NCBI GenBank assembly: GCA_023460615.1
Contig: JAEWPL010000087.1
Span: 1-14,608 of the forward strand
From: Pseudomonadota bacterium
GTDB taxonomy: Bacteria > Pseudomonadota > Gammaproteobacteria > Enterobacterales > Succinivibrionaceae
Direction of reading: 5' to 3'
Length of the DNA: 14,608 nucleotides
How positions within the stretch are numbered: the first letter of the stretch is position 1; each line of letters starts with the position of its first letter. The notes under the pieces were generated by a model, which made no database searches, was not told the origin of the DNA, and saw only the letters and a list, made by a program, of their open reading frames with translations. Positions 6,818 to 12,459 of the stretch are shown piece after piece. Both the position numbers and the translations under genes were made by a program.

Positions 6818-6870
6818 ATTGCGTACAACAAAGATTGGTAAAAAGATCTTTTAGTACGCAATTATTTTTT
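6818..6870 (+). terminator. Probable terminator after the binding-protein gene
   Basis: ATTGCGTAC (6818-6826) pairs perfectly with GTACGCAAT (6854-6862). Inside the long loop AAGAT (6831-6835) can pair with ATCTT (6846-6850). TTTTTT follows at 6865-6870. The 27-nt loop makes it unusual, but the 9-bp stem and T run suit a terminator, perhaps leaky, that separates binding-protein mRNA from permease mRNA. Confidence 0.65.
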
Positions 6871-6896
6871 GCTAAATGCGATATTTTTGCTAAAAT
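6869..6896 (+). promoter_or_regulatory. Candidate internal promoter for the permease-ATPase pair
   Basis: TTGCTA (6869-6874) and TAAAAT (6891-6896) are 16 bp apart. TG plus one base directly before TAAAAT makes an extended -10 box (TGCTAAAAT, 6888-6896). Transcription would begin near 6903 and give a leader of about 180 nt before the permease ATG at 7087. Confidence 0.5.
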
Positions 6897-6913
6897 ACCG
6901 TGTTTGCATTTTC

Positions 6914-6938
6914 TTTACAAAGGCTTTAGTTTTGTAAA
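6914..6938 (+). repeat. Hairpin 1 in the permease leader
   Basis: TTTACAAA (6914-6921) and TTTGTAAA (6931-6938) form a perfect 8-bp stem with a 9-nt loop (GGCTTTAGT). It stands directly before hairpin 2, two bases apart. Confidence 0.5.
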
Positions 6939-6940
6939 AC

Positions 6941-6982
6941 AAGTTAACAACCATACACAAAGGTTTATGGTTTAGTTAACTT
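6941..6982 (+). repeat. Hairpin 2 in the permease leader, 15 bp
   Basis: AAGTTAAC (6941-6948) pairs with GTTAACTT (6975-6982) and AACCATA (6949-6955) with TATGGTT (6966-6972). A two-base bulge (TA, 6973-6974) and a 10-nt loop remain. TTTGTGTTTTT follows, so it could also act as a weak terminator. The loop sequence CACAAA is complementary to TTTGTG at 6983-6988, which permits an alternative fold. Confidence 0.55.
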
Positions 6983-7040
6983 TTTGTGTTTTTAACAAAC
7001 TTTTAAAGTGTGCAAAAGACTCTGTGATTAGAGCTTATAT

Positions 7041-7053
7041 GTGCTATTAGCAC
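7041..7053 (+). repeat. Small hairpin upstream of the permease start
   Basis: GTGCT (7041-7045) and AGCAC (7049-7053) form a 5-bp stem with an ATT loop, 33 bp before the permease ATG. It is short and may be chance. Confidence 0.25.
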
Positions 7054-7086
7054 TTAAATACAACTTTAACAGATAAGATAAATTAC

Positions 7087-7773
7087 ATGAATTCAATAAT
7101 TGAATATTTTTCTACAATAGATTTAGATTTTGTGGCAAGTACTTCCTTGCTATTGCTTGAAGGTGCTTTTGTTACCTTAAAAATCACTTTAGTAGCAGTA
7201 TCCTGTGGCGTGTTAATCGGTCTATTTGTTGGTATTGCTGAATTATCCAACTACAAACTTTTAAAATATCCAGCAAAAGTTTATGTTGATATTATTCGTG
7301 GAACCCCACTTCTAGTTCAAATTTTCTTAATCTATTTTGCTCTCCCTGCAATTTTAGGTATCAGAATTGAGCCATACATCGCAGCAGTAGTTGCTTGCTC
7401 CATTAACTCTGGTGCTTATGTTGCTGAAATTTTCAGAGCAGGTATTCAATCTATTGATAAAGGTCAATTTGAAGCTGGTCGTTCTTTAGGTCTTACCTGG
7501 TCTCAGACCATGTCAAAGATTGTTATTCCTCAGGCTTTTAGAAGAACAATCCCTCAGTTAGGTAATGAATTTATCGCGATGTTAAAGGATTCTTCATTAG
7601 TATCTGTAATCGGCTTTGAAGAGTTAACAAGAAAAGGTCAGCTTATTATTGCTGCTACCTATAAATCATTCGAGATTTGGACAGCCGTTGCTATCATCTA
7701 CTTAGTAATGACTCTTACTATTAGTAGATTTGTAGCTTTCTTAGAGAAGAAATACAATTCAAAAGGAAACTAA
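7087..7773 (+). CDS. glnP: Polar amino-acid ABC importer permease, GlnP-like
   Basis: Inner-membrane permease of the HisM/GlnP type, 228 residues, normal length, probably working as a homodimer. Hydrophobic segments lie near 24-53, 64-90, 95-115, 165-176 and 194-215. Family motifs: IIRGTPLLVQIFLIYF (69-84), GAYVAEIFRAGI (109-120), the ATPase-docking EAA loop EAGRSLGLTWSQTMSKIVIPQA (129-150; Glu129, Pro148) and NEFIAMLKDSSLVSVIG (160-176). The Shine-Dalgarno before the ATG is poor (no GGAG; AGATAAGATAAATTAC), so translation may depend on the structured leader or be low. The ATPase gene follows 4 bp after the stop. The match to the polar amino-acid family is secure; glutamine specificity is inferred from the binding protein. 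Confidence 0.92.
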   Translation: MNSIIEYFSTIDLDFVASTSLLLLEGAFVTLKITLVAVSCGVLIGLFVGIAELSNYKLLKYPAKVYVDIIRGTPLLVQIFLIYFALPAILGIRIEPYIAAVVACSINSGAYVAEIFRAGIQSIDKGQFEAGRSLGLTWSQTMSKIVIPQAFRRTIPQLGNEFIAMLKDSSLVSVIGFEELTRKGQLIIAATYKSFEIWTAVAIIYLVMTLTISRFVAFLEKKYNSKGN

Positions 7774-7777
7774 TAGA

Positions 7778-8497
7778 ATGATTATTATTAAGGATTTATA
7801 CAAGTCATACGGTGCAAATCAAATCCTAAAAGGTATTGATTTACACATTAAAAAGAGTGAAGTAGTTGTTGTAATCGGTCCTTCAGGATCTGGTAAGAGT
7901 ACTTTGTTACGTTGTGTAAACTATCTTGAAGTTCCAACCTCAGGTACCATTACTATCAACAATGAGACTATTACTCGTAAAACCAATATCAACCACATTC
8001 GAGCTGAGGTTGGTATGGTGTTCCAGCACTTTAATCTTTTCCCTCACATGACAGTTTTAGACAATATTACTGTAGCTCCTATCAATGTGCGCAAAAAGTC
8101 AGTTAAAGAAGCTGAAGCAAAAGCTATAGAATTGTTAGACCGTGTTGGTTTAGCAGATAAAGCTAAAGATTACCCTGATCAATTATCAGGTGGTCAACAA
8201 CAGCGTGTAGCTATTGCTCGTGCTTTAGCTATGGAGCCTCAAGTAATGTTGTTTGATGAGCCAACTTCTGCATTAGATCCTGAGATGGTAAATGAAGTTT
8301 TAGATGTAATGCGCGATTTAGCTCAAGAAGGCATGACCATGATGTGTGTTACTCACGAAATGGGGTTTGCTCGTCAAGTTGCTGATAGAGTATTGTTCGT
8401 AGATCAAGGTAAGATCTTAGAAGATACTACTCCAAGTCAATTATTTGAAGCTCCAAAGCATGAGAGAACTAAAGAGTTCTTAGCTAAGATTTTATAA
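7778..8497 (+). CDS. glnQ: Polar amino-acid ABC importer ATPase, GlnQ-like
   Basis: Cytoplasmic ATPase of 239 residues, the standard GlnQ/HisP/ArtP length. Walker A is GPSGSGKST (34-42), the Q-loop is VFQHFNLFPHMT (Gln83), the signature is LSGGQQQR (136-143), Walker B is VMLFDE (156-161), the D-loop is SALDP and the switch is His193 in THEMGFAR. FNLFPH and THEMGFAR are typical of the polar amino-acid subfamily. AAAAGGA, about 10 bases upstream, overlaps the end of the permease gene, so the two are surely co-transcribed and probably coupled. Two hairpins close the unit. Substrate is not encoded in this subunit and is inferred from the neighbours. Confidence 0.95.
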   Translation: MIIIKDLYKSYGANQILKGIDLHIKKSEVVVVIGPSGSGKSTLLRCVNYLEVPTSGTITINNETITRKTNINHIRAEVGMVFQHFNLFPHMTVLDNITVAPINVRKKSVKEAEAKAIELLDRVGLADKAKDYPDQLSGGQQQRVAIARALAMEPQVMLFDEPTSALDPEMVNEVLDVMRDLAQEGMTMMCVTHEMGFARQVADRVLFVDQGKILEDTTPSQLFEAPKHERTKEFLAKIL

Positions 8498-8508
8498 TTG
8501 CCTCTATA

Positions 8509-8535
8509 ATCGAAAGTGCCTTAAGCACTTTCGAT
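8509..8535 (+). terminator. First hairpin after the ATPase gene
   Basis: ATCGAAAGTGC (8509-8519) and GCACTTTCGAT (8525-8535) form a perfect 11-bp stem with loop CTTAA. AAACATTTTTAG follows, so the T tract is displaced. It probably works together with the second hairpin. Confidence 0.7.
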
Positions 8536-8547
8536 AAACATTTTTAG

Positions 8548-8577
8548 AAAAATTAGCAAGTTAGCTAATTTTTTTTT
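8548..8577 (+). terminator. Rho-independent terminator of the amino-acid importer
   Basis: AAAAATTAGC (8548-8557) and GCTAATTTTT (8564-8573) pair around AAGTTA, and the T run continues to 8577, giving nine T in a row from 8569. It is a classical intrinsic terminator, 50 bp after the stop. Confidence 0.85.
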
Positions 8578-8587
8578 GCTTGTTTCA

Positions 8588-8623
8588 AATTGGTATATCA
8601 AAAAAATTCCAATTGTCTATAAT
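8588..8623 (+). promoter_or_regulatory. Promoter of the MATE gene with flanking inverted repeat
   Basis: A perfect TATAAT -10 box is at 8618-8623, 39 bp before the ATG at 8663. The best -35-like sequence, TTGGTA (8590-8595), is 22 bp away, too far for a normal promoter, so an activator may be needed. AATTGG (8588-8593) and CCAATT (8609-8614) form an inverted repeat just upstream of the -10 box and could be an operator. Confidence 0.5.
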
Positions 8624-8662
8624 GAGCACATTTAGATAATAATATTTTGCAAGGTTACCTTT

Positions 8663-10060
8663 ATGCAAGTTCAAACACCATCTCAAACACCTGGTTTGTT
8701 TAGCTTAAGCTGGCCAATTTTTATTGATTTGGCAATGCATTTTTTGACCATGACCATCAATACCATGATGGTAAGTATGATCTCCTTGCAAGCGGTAGCA
8801 GAACTTAATGTTGGAACCCAAGCTTTCCAATTAGCTTTTACTTTATTTAACTTTGTAAATGTTGGTGTTTGTGTTTGTTGTGCTCAAGCTTTAGGTAATG
8901 GTAATAAACAGATGGTACGAAGGATCATCCATGTAGGCTTTGGTCTGAATATCATTTGGGGTATCTGTATTACATTAACTTGCTTCTTTGGCTCATCAAT
9001 CATCTGTGATCTTATGAATATCCCTGATGATATTTATGATGTCTCAAAAAATTACTTAATGATTATTGCCATTATGTTTATGGCAGAAGCTTTAAACTTG
9101 TGTGCAAGCTCTGTATTAAGAGCTTTTGGTTGCACACGTGATCCAATGATGATCAATATTGCTGGCAATATCTTAGTGGTAATACTTAATTACTGCTTCT
9201 TATTTGGCCATTTTGGTTTCCCTAAATTAGGCATTTACGGTGTAGCTATCAGTGTAGTAATTTCAAGATACCTTGCAGTAGGCTTTTTAATATATCTTTT
9301 ATTAAAGCGCACAAAGTGTCATTTGATCCCTCGCTTCTTCTTTGTAGTACACAAAAAGATCTTGCGTCAAATTTTCTCCATTGGTCTTCCTGGTGCAGGT
9401 GAAAACCTAACTTGGAACTTACAATTCCTGTTTATGACTTCTGTAGTAGGTACCTTTGGCTCTGTTGCACTTGCAACTCAAGGTATTTATTTTCAGATGT
9501 GTGGCTTAATTATGCTATTTTCAATTTCTGTTGCTATGGGAACAGAAATCATTGTCTCACACCATGTAGGCTCTTATAAACTAGGACTTGCAAACAGACA
9601 ATTACTACATTCAGTAAAAATTGGCGTTGTATTTACAGCCTTATTATCTATTAACATTCCTTTGTGGTTAGGCTTTGCTGTATTTTCAATTTTTACTGAT
9701 GATCCAGAAGTTTTTGCAATGGCAAGACCAATCTTTTATGTCTCTGTCATTATGGAAGTTGGTCGTATTCTAAATATCATCATTATCAACTCACTAAGAG
9801 CTGTAGGTGATACAAAATTCCCAATGATGATGGCAATTTTATCAATGTGGGGCGTATCTGTGCCTGTAGGTTGTTTCTTAGGTATCTACTGTGAGATGGG
9901 CTTATTAGGCGTATGGATAGGCTTTTGCTGTGATGAATGTACTCGCGGAATTATCATGCTTACAAGATGGTGTACTAAGGCTTGGGTGCCTGCTGCTAAG
10001 AGATACTACAAGCTTAACTACATGAAAAAGCACAAGTATACAAAGGCTTTATCTATGTAA
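8663..10060 (+). CDS. MATE-family multidrug/toxin efflux transporter
   Basis: Inner-membrane antiporter of 465 residues with about 12 hydrophobic segments in two six-helix halves, which fits the MATE family. The first half opens with FSLSWPIFIDLAMHFLTMTINTMMVS and has the conserved region AVAELNVGTQAFQLAFTLFNFVNVG with AQALGNGN (residues about 74-81), where most MATE proteins have a similar Ala-Gln-ALG/YG turn. The second half begins near IFSIGLPGAGENLTW (about 237) and repeats the pattern at ALATQGIYFQMCGL and GTEIIVSHHVGSYK. AAGG lies 7 bases before the ATG. The C-terminus is a basic tail (YYKLNYMKKHKYTKA). Exported substrate and coupling ion (Na+ or H+) cannot be read with confidence. It is bounded by the importer terminator upstream. 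No terminator lies before the aminotransferase gene, so read-through is possible. Confidence 0.9.
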   Translation: MQVQTPSQTPGLFSLSWPIFIDLAMHFLTMTINTMMVSMISLQAVAELNVGTQAFQLAFTLFNFVNVGVCVCCAQALGNGNKQMVRRIIHVGFGLNIIWGICITLTCFFGSSIICDLMNIPDDIYDVSKNYLMIIAIMFMAEALNLCASSVLRAFGCTRDPMMINIAGNILVVILNYCFLFGHFGFPKLGIYGVAISVVISRYLAVGFLIYLLLKRTKCHLIPRFFFVVHKKILRQIFSIGLPGAGENLTWNLQFLFMTSVVGTFGSVALATQGIYFQMCGLIMLFSISVAMGTEIIVSHHVGSYKLGLANRQLLHSVKIGVVFTALLSINIPLWLGFAVFSIFTDDPEVFAMARPIFYVSVIMEVGRILNIIIINSLRAVGDTKFPMMMAILSMWGVSVPVGCFLGIYCEMGLLGVWIGFCCDECTRGIIMLTRWCTKAWVPAAKRYYKLNYMKKHKYTKALSM

Positions 10061-10112
10061 TTCACCTTTTTGGAGCGAAATTAAAGAATTTTAAACCAAA
10101 AGCTATTTGTGA

Positions 10113-10118
10113 TATATT
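10113..10118 (+). promoter_or_regulatory. Possible -10 box for the aminotransferase gene
   Basis: TATATT lies 34 bp before the ATG at 10153. A TTTAAA sequence (10090-10095) is 17 bp upstream. Both are common in AT-rich DNA, so this is a weak call. Confidence 0.25.
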
Positions 10119-10152
10119 TAGCAAAAATTTTGTGTTAACAATAGGTGAAATC

Positions 10153-11352
10153 ATGTTTTTTGATCGTATTGAAGCTGCTCCTGCAGATCCTATTCTAGGT
10201 TTAACTGATGCATACAAGAAAGATCCTAACAAGGATAAGGTTAACCTAGGTGTTGGTGTTTACCAGAACAATGAAGGTAAAACCGTAATTCTAGACTGCG
10301 TAAAGGCAGCAGAGAAGATCCTATTAGAGACCGAGGAAACTAAATCCTACTTACCAATTACAGGTCTTCCTGAGTATGGTCGTTTAGCTCGTGAGTTAAT
10401 TTTTGGTAAAGGTTCAGAGCTTGTTGATGGCGGTCGTGCAGTATCCTGCCACTGCCCAGGTGGTACTGGTGCTTTACGTATTGGTGCTGATTTCCTACAT
10501 CAACAAAATGTTGCAACTACCATTTGGATTTCTGATCCAACATGGGCTAACCACTACCAAATTGCAACCTCAGCTGGTTTAAAGTTTGAGCGCTATCCAT
10601 ACTATGATAGAGCAAATCACAATTTAGCTTTTGACAGAATGTTAGAGACCTTATCTCAAGCTAAAGAAGGTGATGTTGTGTTAATGCACGCTTGCTGCCA
10701 CAACCCAACCGGTATTGATCCTACCCCTGAGCAGTGGGAAACTATTGCTAAGTTCTTAGCTGAGAAGAAGTTAATTCCATTTATCGACTTTGCTTACCAA
10801 GGTTTTGGTTCTGGTATTGAGGAAGATGCTTTTGGTGTTCGTACTATTGCTAAGTACAATCCAGAGATGTTAATTGCAAGCTCATTCTCAAAGAACTTTG
10901 GCTTATACAATGAGCGTGTTGGTGTATTAACTGTTGTTTCAGAGAATACTGAAGTTGCAGCTAAAGTTTTATCTCAGGTTAAGATTTCAGTTCGTACAGC
11001 TATTTCAAACCCACCTGCTCACGGTGAGAAAGTGGTTACCACCATTCTTTCAGACAGCAAGTTACGTGCTCAATGGGAAGGTGAGTTAAAGTCAATGCGT
11101 GATCGTATTCACCAGATGCGTTCATTATTGTCAGAGAAATTAAAGGCAGCTGGTGCAGGTGACTTTGATTTCATCAATGAGCAAAATGGCATGTTCTCTT
11201 TCTCTGGTTTAGATAAAGAGCAAGTTGAAGCTTTACGTAAAGAGTTTGGTCTATATATCGTAGGCTCAGGCCGTATCTGTGTAGCTGGTATCAATACTAA
11301 CAATATTGATAAAGTTGTAGCTGCTATTACTGCTGTAGCAAAACGCAAATAG
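10153..11352 (+). CDS. aspC: Aspartate aminotransferase (AspC-type, aromatic-amino-acid subgroup)
   Basis: PLP-dependent class I aminotransferase of 399 residues (E. coli AspC 396). It interconverts aspartate + 2-oxoglutarate with oxaloacetate + glutamate in the cytosol. The start is the ATG at 10153 (MFFDRIEAAPADPILGL), aligning with AspC/TyrB N-termini, with AGGTGA 4 bases upstream. An in-frame GTG at 10132 would add seven residues not found in the family. Active site: GGTGALR (103-109), Trp131, HNPTG with Asn184, Asp212 and Tyr215 in DFAYQGF, PLP Lys247 in SSFSKNFGLYNERVG with Arg255, Arg281 at the side-chain-carboxylate position (Arg292 of the usual numbering) and Arg374 (GSGRICVAG) binding the alpha-carboxylate. 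The whole AspC set is intact. TyrB-like activity on aromatic amino acids cannot be excluded. Confidence 0.95.
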   Translation: MFFDRIEAAPADPILGLTDAYKKDPNKDKVNLGVGVYQNNEGKTVILDCVKAAEKILLETEETKSYLPITGLPEYGRLARELIFGKGSELVDGGRAVSCHCPGGTGALRIGADFLHQQNVATTIWISDPTWANHYQIATSAGLKFERYPYYDRANHNLAFDRMLETLSQAKEGDVVLMHACCHNPTGIDPTPEQWETIAKFLAEKKLIPFIDFAYQGFGSGIEEDAFGVRTIAKYNPEMLIASSFSKNFGLYNERVGVLTVVSENTEVAAKVLSQVKISVRTAISNPPAHGEKVVTTILSDSKLRAQWEGELKSMRDRIHQMRSLLSEKLKAAGAGDFDFINEQNGMFSFSGLDKEQVEALRKEFGLYIVGSGRICVAGINTNNIDKVVAAITAVAKRK

Positions 11353-11365
11353 CTAAAACTTTTGT

Positions 11366-11397
11366 AAAAAAGGCTTCACATTTGTGAAGCCTTTTTT
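11366..11397 (+). terminator. Rho-independent terminator of the aminotransferase gene
   Basis: AAAAAAGGCTTCAC (11366-11379) and GTGAAGCCTTTTTT (11384-11397) form a 14-bp stem with loop ATTT. The A and T runs make it able to work in both directions, though only the plus side has a gene close by. Confidence 0.92.
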
Positions 11398-11466
11398 GCA
11401 TGCGCAAAGCAAAAGTTAAACAAAGATTAGTGTAAGTAAATTTGCAATAAATAAATTCATGTGTAT

Positions 11467-11494
11467 TTAACTTACCCCCTGAAATTTGTATAAT
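11467..11494 (+). promoter_or_regulatory. Promoter of the DUF2333-like gene and ABC exporter
   Basis: A perfect TATAAT box is at 11489-11494, 35 bp before the ATG at 11530. TTAACT (11467-11472) is a moderate -35 box at 16 bp. The preceding transcript ends at 11397, so this most likely drives the two-gene unit 11530-14301. Confidence 0.55.
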
Positions 11495-11529
11495 TTGAAT
11501 ATCATTATGCGAAAGTCAAAGGTGTTGAT

Positions 11530-12453
11530 ATGAATTTGCATCTTATAAAGTATAAATTTATCGCTTTAAAAGCACTAATTGCCGTAGTTGTTTTATATGT
11601 GTTGTATGTCTTTACCGTAGGTATGGTAACTTCAACCTGTCCTAATTCTTATGAAGCTCCGACTTTAGATGATACTGCAACTGATCAAAACAAAGCTGCC
11701 ATCCTTGCCGATGCAACAACTTTTGCACTTGAAAATCAGCTTGATTCTTTTATGGGCTGGATCCCCAATGATTTATTATTTGTGCCTAAGATTTTAGATA
11801 ATATCCGTTGTTATCAAAACGGTATTATCTATGCGACTAGACCAGCATCAGACATCGTAGCAAAAACAGCTTCTCGCTATGGCAAAAACGATACTCTTGA
11901 TCCAAGATTAGTAGATGCTACCTCAAGATACTTTGTGTACTCTGGTGATGTTTGGGGCTTTTGGTTTATATATGATGCTGAAAGCAAATATAAAGCTGGT
12001 ATTGCTAACTGGAAATCTTGGGCAAATTCTGTAGACTCCGGTGCTAAAAATGCAGGCATTTACAATGTTAAATCTGACGATGTTTATGCAATATTAAAAT
12101 ATTGCAATCAAATGCTTGAGTATGCCTTAGGCAACTTAAATGATGAGAACATCTCCCATTTTGATGCTGACAATAATGTATATTTTGCAAAAGGTATTGC
12201 AGCTGTAGTTGAGAATGTATTACACGGCTTACTAGCTGTGGATTCTTCAGTGGTAGAGCGTGGTGGTCAGGAGAATGTTACTGCTGCCATAAATCGCTTA
12301 CAGTACATTAGAGAATTTAATCCAATGTATGTAGTGGCAGGTGGTAATGTAGTAGGTGATGCTATGCTCCCTAACCATGTAGCCGCAATTGCTCGTCATA
12401 TTGATGTTGCAAGTAATCGTATTAGCGATATTATGCAATCCATGGAAAAATAG
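11530..12453 (+). CDS. DUF2333-like membrane-anchored protein of unknown function
   Basis: 307 residues. One N-terminal hydrophobic segment (about 12-34) without a cleavage site suggests a signal anchor with the rest in the periplasm. The soluble part has GWIPNDLLFVPKILDN (76-91), a region rich in Trp/Tyr/Phe (132-165), VYFAKGIAAVVENVLHGLLAVD (217-238) and a C-terminal block NPMYVVAGGNVVGDAMLPNH (264-283). These blocks recall the DUF2333 family of Proteobacteria (GWFPNDLFF, FYFARG and ANH-type motifs) as I remember it. No catalytic signature is visible. Three cysteines are present: Cys37 near the membrane, Cys93 and Cys192. AAAGG lies 7 bases before the ATG. The exporter gene starts 6 bp after its stop, so a shared role at the envelope is plausible but unproven. 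Confidence 0.8.
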   Translation: MNLHLIKYKFIALKALIAVVVLYVLYVFTVGMVTSTCPNSYEAPTLDDTATDQNKAAILADATTFALENQLDSFMGWIPNDLLFVPKILDNIRCYQNGIIYATRPASDIVAKTASRYGKNDTLDPRLVDATSRYFVYSGDVWGFWFIYDAESKYKAGIANWKSWANSVDSGAKNAGIYNVKSDDVYAILKYCNQMLEYALGNLNDENISHFDADNNVYFAKGIAAVVENVLHGLLAVDSSVVERGGQENVTAAINRLQYIREFNPMYVVAGGNVVGDAMLPNHVAAIARHIDVASNRISDIMQSMEK

Positions 12454-12459
12454 TATTCC

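Noticed and set aside
6469..6861. Minus-strand open frame of 130 codons opposite the binding-protein gene
   Set aside because: It is a shadow of a clear gene in an AT-rich genome. Its product has no recognisable motif and its start lies inside the terminator hairpin.
6800..7086. Known riboswitch (lysine, glutamine or glycine) in the permease leader
   Set aside because: The stems and loops do not show the conserved core sequences of those classes as I know them. I leave it as an unassigned structured leader.
10132..10152. Upstream GTG start for the aminotransferase
   Set aside because: It adds seven residues absent from AspC-type proteins and contains the AGGTGA ribosome-binding site of the ATG at 10153.
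11109..11348. Minus-strand open frame opposite the end of the aminotransferase gene
   Set aside because: It is antisense to conserved aminotransferase codons and has no Shine-Dalgarno or family motif.
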